Below are positions 35,302-42,750 of a stretch of 64,000 nt of DNA, piece by piece. The stretch's first letter is position 1, and the number at the start of each line of letters is the position of its first letter. This stretch comes from Bacteroidota bacterium. Lineage in GTDB: Bacteria; Bacteroidota; Ignavibacteria; OLB7. The stretch lies in the NCBI GenBank assembly GCA_018266795.1, contig JAFDZV010000042.1, positions 2,308 to 66,307 on the forward strand, given 5' to 3'. Made by a program: the position numbers and the translations under genes. The notes below the pieces were generated by a model, which saw only the letters and a program-made list of their open reading frames with translations, was not told the origin of the DNA and ran no database searches.

Positions 35302-35703
35302 ATGAAAGTCGCTCTCATCCCTGCTCTGTTTCTGCTCGCCTCCTCCGCGCTCCTTGCCCAGACCCAGGCGACGATGAACGAGGATGCGCTGGCCGCCTAT
35401 CACAAGGCCGACAAGGAGTTGAACGATGTCTACCAGCAGGTTACGCGCCGGTACAAGGACGATCAGCTCTTCCTCGAGAATCTGAAGACCGCCGAGAAGG
35501 CATGGATCGCCTTCCGCGACGCACAGCTTGCGATGAAGTACCCGCTGAAGGCGAACGAGCCCAATCCATACGGATCGGTCTATCCGATGTGCGCGAACAA
35601 CTACCTGACGGCGCTGACGAAGGAGCGGACGAAGACGCTGCGTGCCTGGTTGACGGGAGTTGCGGAGGGTGATGTCTGCGCGGGATCGATCCAGACGAAC
35701 TGA
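35302..35703 (+). CDS. Secreted LprI-like (DUF1311) protein
   Basis: This 133-residue protein has a signal peptide (MKVALIPALFLLASSALLAQ) and a DUF1311/LprI-type domain: AYHKADKELNDVYQQV, LKTAEKAWIAFRDAQLAMKY and a Cys pair near the C-terminus (YPMCANN, GDVCAG) that should form a disulfide. In mycobacteria LprI inhibits host lysozyme; most bacterial members have no assigned role. The ATG at 35302 begins the signal peptide. A strong terminator follows. Confidence 0.88.
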   Translation: MKVALIPALFLLASSALLAQTQATMNEDALAAYHKADKELNDVYQQVTRRYKDDQLFLENLKTAEKAWIAFRDAQLAMKYPLKANEPNPYGSVYPMCANNYLTALTKERTKTLRAWLTGVAEGDVCAGSIQTN

Positions 35704-35710
35704 AACGCGG

Positions 35711-35745
35711 AACGGGGCATCACATCCGGGATGTGATGCCCCGTT
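35711..35745. terminator. Bidirectional terminator between LprI-like and LVIVD genes
   Basis: AACGGGGCATCACATC (35711-35726) and GATGTGATGCCCCGTT (35730-35745) form a perfect 16-bp stem with loop CGG, between two convergent genes. Confidence 0.9.
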
Positions 35746-35770
35746 CGAATCATCGGCAGGCGGGCCCCGA

Positions 35771-38185
35771 CTACCGCACCACGAGCGTGCTTCGGCTCAT
35801 GACCTCCCCATCATCGAGCTGCAGGCTCCAGGTGTAGCGGCCGCTCGGAAGCCCCGATGCATCGACCGGGAACGAACGCGCCCCCCGTTCCAGCACGCCC
35901 GTGTAGACGGTGCGCACTCTGCGTCCTGCGGCATCGAAGAGATCGAGACGCGCATTCTGCTGCGGCTCTGCCACGGTGAGTTCCAGCGTTGCACCATTCG
36001 TGATCGGGTTGGGATGGATGCCGAACCCGGTTACGACTCCGCCGGCCTGGATCGTGCTGACGCCGGCTGCAGGCTTGCCGCTGTCCGCAACGGCAAAATC
36101 ATCCAGCCCGGCTTCCACCAACGACTGCGCATACAGATCGCTGGCGACAATTCTGAAGAGCGTCTGCGTTCCGAACTGGGTCAGGTAATCGCGCAGGCGA
36201 TAGCGCTTTGCTGTCCAGCGCTGCGGCGAGTCCGTGATCCGCTCCACAGTATGCCACGTGCCGCCGTTGTCGCCGGAGACCAGCACCTCCAGCGTATCGT
36301 TCACCACGTCCGGGCGGGCATCGCGCGAATACCAGATCCAGCAGGTAAGGATCGGATTATCGTACGTGCTCAGATCCATCGGCGGCGTGGTAAGCGTGGT
36401 AACGCCGTCGTCCACATCGTTGGCTCCGACACCGGCATCGGAGTTCGCGATGCCGGTGATGAAGGCATGATCGCGGAAGCCGGCACTGTGGTCCGAATCG
36501 GGCTGCACGATCACGCCGTTCAGATCCGTCTGCGTCGGCACGCCGCGCTCCCACTGCCCCCCCTTCGCATTGTCCGTTGGAAGCCCGAGCGACCAGCCGA
36601 GATCCAGCTCGGCATCGTCGAAGTAGCCGGGATCGAGCCGGGCCTCGAGTACCCCGGACGGGTTCGTGAGCGTGAGCAGAGTCGGATGATATCCCCACGC
36701 ACCCACGTAGATGTGATACGTGCTGTCCTGCGGCACGCGAAACACCTGCGGGTTGGCGGCGGCGCGGCCGTCCGCTGAGGAGCGCTCGATGATCCGGTAG
36801 GAGAATGCGCTCACCGGCTGCCCGCTCGCCGCATCGACCGCCCTCACCGAAAAGCTTGCAAGGGGAAGCGAGGGAAGGAGGATGTCCTGCGCGGTGCCGG
36901 CCTCGGTCAGCACCAGCGTGCCGCCGGCGCTCTGATAGTTCGGCGCGCCGGCCGTGTACGCCAGCGAATCCACCGCACCCGAGTAGTTGTAGCGCCCCTG
37001 CGCATCGGCCGTGACCGTTCGCCCGAACTTCGTGATCACCAGGCTCGCGTTCGGTACCGGATCGTTCGTTGCTGCATCACGCACCACGCCGTGAACGTTG
37101 CCGCGCTTGGCGCCGTTGAAGGTGAACACATAGAGACCGGTCTGCATGTCGCTGGAGATTATCTTGCCGCTCGGCAGATACGGATACGTTCCCCAGTTGC
37201 CGACATAGTTGTTCTCCGCGGTCGGATACGTATCGAAGTACCCCAGCTCGGCTGGCTCCTCCGGCCTGCTCATGTCGATGATTCGGGTTCCTGCGGAGTA
37301 CCACGCCACATATGCCGTGGTTCCCTTCATGTGGACGTTGTGAATGATCTCGTTCGGAACGGGTGTGTAGTCCGCCACCTTGGAGATGTTGCCGATGTCC
37401 CGGCGATCCCACACCTTCAGCGTCTTCGGCGTTGCGTTGATCTCGTCCGTCGTCATGACGTAGCTGCCATCCGGCGTGAGGGCGCAGTTGTGTGTCCCGG
37501 CTCCCGGATAGGTGATTGTCGCAACGGTCTGCGGTGCCTTGCGGTCCGCACCGAGCGCGATGATGTTCAGCTGGCCGTCGTTGATCGCAGCCACGTAGAG
37601 CGTGTCGTTGCGCACCGTGCAATCATGGCTGTATCGTTCGGTCCACTGCCCCACTTTAACCGGCCCGGTTGGATTGGTGATATCCAGGATGATCACTCCG
37701 CCGTTGGCGCCGGCACTGGCACCGGTACCGTTCACGTAGAGATACTTTCCCTCGGCGGTGATGGTATGTGCCGTGCGAAAGTATGTTGTGTCGTTCCTGA
37801 TCAACGTCGCACTCGACGGAAGCTGCGAGAGATCCACGATCTGAAGGCCGAACCCTCCCTCGCTGACGATGTAGGCATAGGTGCCAACCGTCTTCAACTC
37901 GCGCCAGCCGCTGGCCGGCCCGGCGATAAACGCAACCTGCTTGATCGGCTTGTCCGTGACATCGACGATGTACGTCCCGCTGTAGCCGCCTATCAACGCG
38001 TACTCGCGGCCGTTCGGATGGGCATATCCGATCAGCGACGAATACTTCCACGATCCACTTTGCGTTTCAGGATCGAGCGTTCCGAACAGTGTGGTGTTGT
38101 AGCTTTGCGGCGGCTGCTGTGCATGGAGCACTGCAGCAACCAGCAGGCAACCGGCGAGGGAGAGGAATCGGATGCTGGTCATCAT
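35771..38185 (-). CDS. Secreted choice-of-anchor B/LVIVD beta-propeller protein with T9SS sorting domain
   Basis: This 804-residue protein has a signal peptide (cleavage after HAQ, about residue 23), an LVIVD/choice-of-anchor-B propeller (about 25-385: YIVDVTDKPIKQVAFIAGP, LQIVDLSQLPSSATLIRN, AWYSAGTRIIDMSRPEEPA), a carboxypeptidase-regulatory-like beta domain (about 390-450: GVVRDAATNDPVPNASLVI), a concanavalin-like region and a type A sorting domain (from about 725, GFGIHPNPITNGATLELTV). Known biology: the sorting domain marks a type IX secretion cargo; the propeller is probably an adhesion or ligand-binding module. Two start codons (38185, 38182) are possible. Confidence 0.92.
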   Translation of the reverse strand: MMTSIRFLSLAGCLLVAAVLHAQQPPQSYNTTLFGTLDPETQSGSWKYSSLIGYAHPNGREYALIGGYSGTYIVDVTDKPIKQVAFIAGPASGWRELKTVGTYAYIVSEGGFGLQIVDLSQLPSSATLIRNDTTYFRTAHTITAEGKYLYVNGTGASAGANGGVIILDITNPTGPVKVGQWTERYSHDCTVRNDTLYVAAINDGQLNIIALGADRKAPQTVATITYPGAGTHNCALTPDGSYVMTTDEINATPKTLKVWDRRDIGNISKVADYTPVPNEIIHNVHMKGTTAYVAWYSAGTRIIDMSRPEEPAELGYFDTYPTAENNYVGNWGTYPYLPSGKIISSDMQTGLYVFTFNGAKRGNVHGVVRDAATNDPVPNASLVITKFGRTVTADAQGRYNYSGAVDSLAYTAGAPNYQSAGGTLVLTEAGTAQDILLPSLPLASFSVRAVDAASGQPVSAFSYRIIERSSADGRAAANPQVFRVPQDSTYHIYVGAWGYHPTLLTLTNPSGVLEARLDPGYFDDAELDLGWSLGLPTDNAKGGQWERGVPTQTDLNGVIVQPDSDHSAGFRDHAFITGIANSDAGVGANDVDDGVTTLTTPPMDLSTYDNPILTCWIWYSRDARPDVVNDTLEVLVSGDNGGTWHTVERITDSPQRWTAKRYRLRDYLTQFGTQTLFRIVASDLYAQSLVEAGLDDFAVADSGKPAAGVSTIQAGGVVTGFGIHPNPITNGATLELTVAEPQQNARLDLFDAAGRRVRTVYTGVLERGARSFPVDASGLPSGRYTWSLQLDDGEVMSRSTLVVR

Positions 38186-38393
38186 GTGAAATGTTTACGG
38201 GTACGCTCCCGTTTGCGGGAACCATGGTGCGACGTGGTATCAACGGCGATTGTGCGGGCAGGCGGTGTCCGCAATGAGTGGGGCAACAATCATATGGAGA
38301 ACAATGCATTTCTGCAAGGTTCACCGCCTCCTGTAACCGGTATCGGCGCACGACGCGAACGCATACCGATCATTCATCCAGCAAAGGCATGTC

Positions 38394-39053
38394 ATGGGAA
38401 CCGAGCGGATACGAAATCTGATTTTCGACCAACGCCTGATCGCCGTTGTACGTCTGGCCACCGCAGAAGGGGCCGAGGAGATCATCGACGCGATCATCGA
38501 GGGCGGAATCCATGTGATCGAGATCACGCTCACCACACCGGGAGCCGCGGATCTGATCGCAACCTACAGCGGCCGTGAAGGAGTGACGATGGGAGCCGGT
38601 ACGGTATTGACAATGGGGGATGCCCACATGTCACTGGACGCGGGAGCGGCCTTCGTTGCCAGCCCCGTAACGAACGTCGCGATAATGAACACCGCTGCAA
38701 ACGGAGGCGCCGTGACGATGCCGGGCGCATATACTCCAACCGAGATACTCCACGCCTGGAACGGCGGCGGCGATATCGTCAAGCTCTTCCCTGCCCCACC
38801 GGATACTGTTTCCTATCTGACGGCCATGCGAGGCCCGCTCCCGGCAATTCCACTCGCCCCCTCCGGCGGCATCACACCGGAGACCGCCCCCCTGCTGCTG
38901 CAGGCCGGCGCCGCGGCTCTCCATGTCGGCACATGGCTGACACATACGGACGGAGTGGTAAGCGATCCGAAGACGATCGCTCGGCGCTCGGCACAACTTC
39001 ACGACGCGATTGCCCATGCCCCGCGATACAGTTCCGCACCGATCCAGGCCTGA
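38394..39053 (+). CDS. eda: 2-dehydro-3-deoxyphosphogluconate (KDPG) aldolase
   Basis: This 219-residue class I aldolase cleaves KDPG to pyruvate and glyceraldehyde 3-phosphate, the last step of the Entner-Doudoroff pathway (it may also act on 4-hydroxy-2-oxoglutarate). The Schiff-base lysine is in GGGDIVKLFPA (Lys130) and the acid/base Glu in VIEITLTTPGA (Glu43). GAGTVL and APSGGI complete the family pattern. No edd gene is in the window, so the pathway is not confirmed from here. Confidence 0.93.
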   Translation: MGTERIRNLIFDQRLIAVVRLATAEGAEEIIDAIIEGGIHVIEITLTTPGAADLIATYSGREGVTMGAGTVLTMGDAHMSLDAGAAFVASPVTNVAIMNTAANGGAVTMPGAYTPTEILHAWNGGGDIVKLFPAPPDTVSYLTAMRGPLPAIPLAPSGGITPETAPLLLQAGAAALHVGTWLTHTDGVVSDPKTIARRSAQLHDAIAHAPRYSSAPIQA

Positions 39054-39204
39054 CTCCCGAGCGGCTCCGCCCCACTATCGCAGCGCATCGGGTCGCATTG
39101 ATGCCTATCAAAACAGTAGACTGTGCCATGGCAAGGAAGACACTTGCGGCAACAGCGCGCAAGGGCACACACAACGGCGCACAGCCGCGCGCAACGGCCG
39201 GCTC

Positions 39205-39300
39205 GGCATCACGTGTCCGCTCGGCGGAACAACGCGCCGTGCGGGAGAGATGGCCTTCGGCGCTGCTTCGCGGTGCTGCGCCCCCGTTTCGCGCAGGCTC
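39205..39300 (+). repeat. Dispersed repeat family 2, copy 1
   Basis: This segment, with blocks CGGCATCACG, CTCGGCG, CGCCGTGC and GATGGCCTTCGGCGC in that order, aligns with the reverse complement of 62597-62681 at roughly 70% identity by eye. Neither copy lies in a gene. Confidence 0.65.
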
Positions 39301-39444
39301 GCGACGACCGTAGGCGGGTCATTGCAGAGGAATACCCTGACATTGTCGGGGTTGAGTGTCTCGCGACAACGTATTGAATGTCCACTCCCGGATCGCGCTG
39401 CAGTCCTTCCCCTCGCCTGCAAGCCGCTGCGGATCGAAAAAGGA

Positions 39445-39479
39445 ATCGCCACGCCCCGACGATATCGGAGCGTGGCGAT
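39445..39479 (-). terminator. Terminator of the peroxiredoxin gene
   Basis: On the minus strand ATCGCCACGC and GCGTGGCGAT form a 10-bp stem with an inner CCGA/TCGG pairing, followed by TCCTTTTT, 26 bp after the gene's stop. Confidence 0.88.
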
Positions 39480-39505
39480 GACCGCGGCAAAGAATACGGC
39501 GCAGC

Positions 39506-40147
39506 CTAGTCCTTGTTCGGCTGCGGCGTCATGCGCAGATAGGGCTTCACGATCGTGTAACCCTTCGGGAAGCGCTTTGCGAGATCCTCGGGATCCTGAA
39601 GCGCGGGGGCGATCACAACGTCCTCCCCATCCTTCCAGTTGGCCGGCGTAGCAACGCTGTACTTGTCGGTAAGCTGCAACGAGTCGATCACGCGAAGAAG
39701 CTCATCGAAGTTGCGCCCCGTGCTTGCCGGATAGGTGATCGTGAGACGAAGCTTGTTGTTCGGATCGATGATGAATACCGAACGGACGGTTGCCGTGTTG
39801 TCCGCATTCGGATGAATCATGTCGTAGAGATTCGACACGGTGCGATCGGGATCGGCAATGATGGGATAGTTCAGCGTTACCCCCTGCGTCTCCTCGATAT
39901 CCTTCACCCATCCCGCGTGCGAGTCCACGTCGTCCACACTCAGGGCAATCGTCTTCACGTTCCGCTTGTCGAACTCCGGCTTGAGCCTGGCAACCATGCC
40001 GAGTTCCGTGGTACAGACAGGTGTATAATCCTTCGGATGGGAGAAGAGAACCACCCAGCTACCGCCTGCCCACTCACTGAAGTGTATGTCGCCCGCCGTC
40101 GACTTCTGCGTAAAATCAGGGACGCTGTCCCCCAACCGAAGTGCCAT
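39506..40147 (-). CDS. 1-Cys peroxiredoxin (Prx6 type)
   Basis: This 213-residue protein is a peroxidase of the Prx6 group. The peroxidatic Cys45 lies in DYTPVCTTELG and no other cysteine is present, so it is a 1-Cys enzyme. The long C-terminal domain (from about 150, NFDELLRVIDSLQL to the end) is typical of this group. A very strong SD (AGAGGAGG) and a Bacteroidota-type promoter (40236-40266) precede it, with a terminator behind, so it is probably highly expressed. Confidence 0.95.
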   Translation of the reverse strand: MALRLGDSVPDFTQKSTAGDIHFSEWAGGSWVVLFSHPKDYTPVCTTELGMVARLKPEFDKRNVKTIALSVDDVDSHAGWVKDIEETQGVTLNYPIIADPDRTVSNLYDMIHPNADNTATVRSVFIIDPNNKLRLTITYPASTGRNFDELLRVIDSLQLTDKYSVATPANWKDGEDVVIAPALQDPEDLAKRFPKGYTIVKPYLRMTPQPNKD

Positions 40148-40235
40148 GTCCTGCCTCCTCTGTAGTCGTATAGGATGTTCACTGAATCGGAAGCCGTTCG
40201 TTCGACGGCTTCGCGAAGGTGCGTGATAACGCGCG

Positions 40236-40266
40236 CGAAATTACACAGGATGCACCGGAACGTCAA
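40236..40266 (-). promoter_or_regulatory. Promoter of the peroxiredoxin gene
   Basis: On the minus strand TTG (40266-40264, in CTTGACG) is followed after 20 bp by TAATTTCG (40243-40236), one base from TAnnTTTG, about 90 bp before the gene start. Confidence 0.45.
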
Positions 40267-40418
40267 GACGCTGCCAAGAGCTAACAGAGTCTTGCAAACA
40301 CGGACCGCCGTAGTCATCTTGCAGGCCGCCTGAACGCATGACTCCATCCATGAAGCCCGGCCTCGCCAGGCCAACAGCCGGACAGTGATGCCGCTGTTAC
40401 CCAATGCAGGTATTACGC

Positions 40419-41117
40419 ATGAACCATATCCCGAGCTCGATCAACCGCATGCTGGGGCTTTTACTGCTCTGCGGTTCGTGCGGCTGCGCGGCAAGCATGG
40501 TGTACAGCCCGACGCTGAATCTGCCGTCGCATGCACTACGTCAAGGTCAGGGACAGGCCCTCGCGGACTACGGCCTCCTCCCCGAGACACGCCCGGCAAA
40601 CGCAGGTGCGGTTGCCGTTCCGGGGCTCGGCCTTGGTATCCGGTTCGCCACGTCGAACTCGTTCGCACTGGGCGTGAAGTGGTGGGGCACGTTCAGCCAG
40701 CATTACTCGAACGATTCCGATCTCCACCTTCGAAGTGGCGTGGCGGCCGAGGCGATCATTCCACTTTCGCTCTCCGGCGCATCGTATCGCACGGCGATCG
40801 TTCCCCGCTTCGGATTCGTGTTCGATGGGAACAGCATGCAGGGCTTCGGGACCACAATCTCGATTGCATACTGGCTTCCAGGCACCGGCGGGCTCTCACC
40901 ATATGCTGCTATCGGCCCGCTCCTTGGACTGTACAACAACTTCGATCCGCCCCTGCGATATGGCTACGGACTGGTCGGCAACCTTGGAACGTCGCTCGAG
41001 ATCATCGAGCACCTCACGCTGCATGCGGAAGTTGCAGGCATCGTGCAGGTGAACCAGGCGGAGTCCATCACGCACGGCATCCTTGCTCCATCGCTCGGAA
41101 TCGACTGGGGTTTCTAG
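40419..41117 (+). CDS. Outer-membrane lipoprotein, function unknown
   Basis: This 232-residue protein starts at the ATG at 40419 (MNHIPSSINRMLGLLLLCGS) with lipobox GSCGC. The remainder is a Gly-rich beta-sheet sequence (GAVAVPGLGLGIRFATSNS, FGFVFDGNSMQGFGTTISIA, LSPYAAIGPLLGLYNN) ending in IDWGF, compatible with a small outer-membrane beta-barrel or porin-like domain of about eight strands. No family was recognised. It is divergent from the peroxiredoxin gene. Confidence 0.75.
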   Translation: MNHIPSSINRMLGLLLLCGSCGCAASMVYSPTLNLPSHALRQGQGQALADYGLLPETRPANAGAVAVPGLGLGIRFATSNSFALGVKWWGTFSQHYSNDSDLHLRSGVAAEAIIPLSLSGASYRTAIVPRFGFVFDGNSMQGFGTTISIAYWLPGTGGLSPYAAIGPLLGLYNNFDPPLRYGYGLVGNLGTSLEIIEHLTLHAEVAGIVQVNQAESITHGILAPSLGIDWGF

Positions 41118-41210
41118 CACTCACGCGTTCCGCTGCGCACACGCAACAATCCCATCATCCGTCGTTCAAACACAGTCCTGTCTCGGCGAGCACGCCGGGC
41201 AGATCCAGGT

Positions 41211-42290
41211 ATGAACATGACGGCAGGGATCGAAACAATGGCAAGCCCGCTTGAATGGATGGAGGTGTCGAAGGACGTTGATGCTCATACTGTGAATGCA
41301 ACAGCGGCCGCAGGCCGCCAGGTGGTTGATGACGATGACGAGCTACTGGATGCATACTCGAACGCGGTGACCGGTGTTGTCGACAGGGTGCACGCTTCAG
41401 TCGTACACATCGAAGTAACGAAAGGGGAGCGGAGACGGCCGGACAGCGGCGATGAAAGCACCGGCAGCGGCTCCGGATTCATATTCACTCCGGACGGGTT
41501 CATCATCACGAACAGTCATGTGGTCCACGGGGCGCGAGGCATCCGGGTTACCACAACGGACGGGCATCGCGTCCGTGCGGAGTTGATCGGCGACGATCCG
41601 GAGACGGATCTTGCGGTGATCCGCATCGACGTTCCGGACTTGCAGCCGGCCCGCCTCGGCGACTCGCGGCGCGTCCGGGTCGGGCAGCTTGCAGTGGCGA
41701 TCGGAAGCCCCTATGGCTTCGAATACTCGGTGACGGCCGGCGTGGTCAGCGGACTGGGGCGCTCGCTCCGTTCGCGTGCCGGGAGGCTGATCGACAACGT
41801 TATTCAAACGGACGCGGCTCTCAATCCGGGGAACTCCGGCGGACCGCTCGTGAACTCCCGTGGAGAGGTGATCGGTGTGAACACGGCGGTGATCCTTCCG
41901 GCGCAGGGGCTCTGCTTCGCGATCGCAAGCAACACGGCCCACGTCGTGGCGGCGCAACTGGTAACGCATGGGCGGGTACGGCGAAGCGTTCTCGGCATCG
42001 GAGCGCAGACGACGGCGATCCCGCGAGGCATCGCCCGCGCATACGATCTGACATCACCGAACGGGGTTCGCATCATGTCGGTTGCCGAGGGAAGCCCGGC
42101 TCAACTGGCCGGGGTGCTGGAGGGGGATGTGATCGTGGCGCTGGATGAGCATCCGGTTACCGGCGTGGACGATCTGCACCGCCTGCTGACCGGAGATATC
42201 GCCGGAACCTCGTGCCGGCTAACGCTGATCCGCTCGCTCGCTCTCCACTCCGTGATGGTTGTTCCGCAGGAGTCGTCGCAGACGGATTGA
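41211..42290 (+). CDS. HtrA/DegP-like serine protease with one PDZ domain, no signal peptide
   Basis: This 359-residue protein has an S1C protease domain with intact triad: His103 (ITNSHVVHG), Asp133 (ETDLAVIRID) and Ser209 (NPGNSGGPLVN), and one PDZ domain at about 262-350 (VRIMSVAEGSPAQLAGVLEGD). The first 45 residues are polar and acidic, with no hydrophobic signal or anchor, so unlike typical HtrA proteins it is predicted to be cytoplasmic or exported in an unusual way. It sits 94 bp downstream of the outer-membrane lipoprotein gene, and a UBP-type zinc-finger protein gene follows, on the same strand. Confidence 0.92.
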   Translation: MNMTAGIETMASPLEWMEVSKDVDAHTVNATAAAGRQVVDDDDELLDAYSNAVTGVVDRVHASVVHIEVTKGERRRPDSGDESTGSGSGFIFTPDGFIITNSHVVHGARGIRVTTTDGHRVRAELIGDDPETDLAVIRIDVPDLQPARLGDSRRVRVGQLAVAIGSPYGFEYSVTAGVVSGLGRSLRSRAGRLIDNVIQTDAALNPGNSGGPLVNSRGEVIGVNTAVILPAQGLCFAIASNTAHVVAAQLVTHGRVRRSVLGIGAQTTAIPRGIARAYDLTSPNGVRIMSVAEGSPAQLAGVLEGDVIVALDEHPVTGVDDLHRLLTGDIAGTSCRLTLIRSLALHSVMVVPQESSQTD

Positions 42291-42367
42291 CCATGGCCAA
42301 CGGCCGTGCACTCTCTTCAACGCCGCGCGGCGGCGCTGCGCACGAACACAATCAAGGATTTCTGCAT

Positions 42368-42622
42368 ATGCCCTGCACGCATCTCGATCAGATCCGGAAC
42401 GTAACGCCGAGCGCCAACGGGTGCGAGGAGTGCCTGAAGATGGGGGACACGTGGGTGCACCTTCGCATCTGCCTCACGTGCGGGCACGTTGGATGCTGCG
42501 ACTCCTCGAAGAACAGGCATGCAACCAAACACTTTCTGGCCACGGGGCACCCCGTAATCCAGTCCATGGAGCCGGGTGAGGACTGGAAGTGGTGCTATGC
42601 CGACGATCTTCTCATCGAATGA
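42368..42622 (+). CDS. UBP-type zinc-finger protein
   Basis: This 84-residue protein is almost entirely a UBP-type zinc finger (PF02148), the fold that in eukaryotes binds the free C-terminus of ubiquitin. CTHLDQIR (Cys3, His5), NGCEECLKMG (Cys19, Cys22), ICLTCGHVGCCDSSKNRHA (Cys35, Cys38, His40, Cys43) and TKHFLATGHPVI (His55, His61) supply the ligands. Short bacterial versions of this kind are common in Bacteroidota and others; their partner is unknown. The ATG at 42368 matches their usual start; an ATG at 42293 is also in frame. Confidence 0.88.
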   Translation: MPCTHLDQIRNVTPSANGCEECLKMGDTWVHLRICLTCGHVGCCDSSKNRHATKHFLATGHPVIQSMEPGEDWKWCYADDLLIE

Positions 42623-42675
42623 GCCCGCGGCGCAACGCCCGGGTGCGGAGATTGACATCGAGACGTCGAGAACGA

Positions 42676-42711
42676 GAAACTCCCGTCCGGCAATGCCGCG
42701 ACGGGAGTTTC
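42676..42711. terminator. Bidirectional terminator between UBP zinc-finger and M16 genes
   Basis: GAAACTCCCGTC (42676-42687) and GACGGGAGTTTC (42700-42711) form a perfect 12-bp stem; the loop can fold into a further CGGC-AAT-GCCG stem. It lies between two convergent genes. Confidence 0.88.
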
Positions 42712-42750
42712 GGTTGTTCGTCCCGAGTGCTCGGGCGGGAATGCGAGCCA

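Larger units (their letters stand above)
39054..39505. other. Intergenic region after eda
   Basis: No convincing gene is seen in these 452 bp. A 61-codon basic frame starting at 39129 was considered and left out. The region holds copy 1 of a dispersed repeat (39205-39300) and the peroxiredoxin terminator (39445-39479). Confidence 0.55.

Noticed and set aside
39129-39314. Small basic protein (61 codons, start MARKTLAATARKG)
   Set aside because: No SD, no homologue that I recognise, and it runs through the dispersed repeat copy at 39205-39300, so it is probably not a gene.
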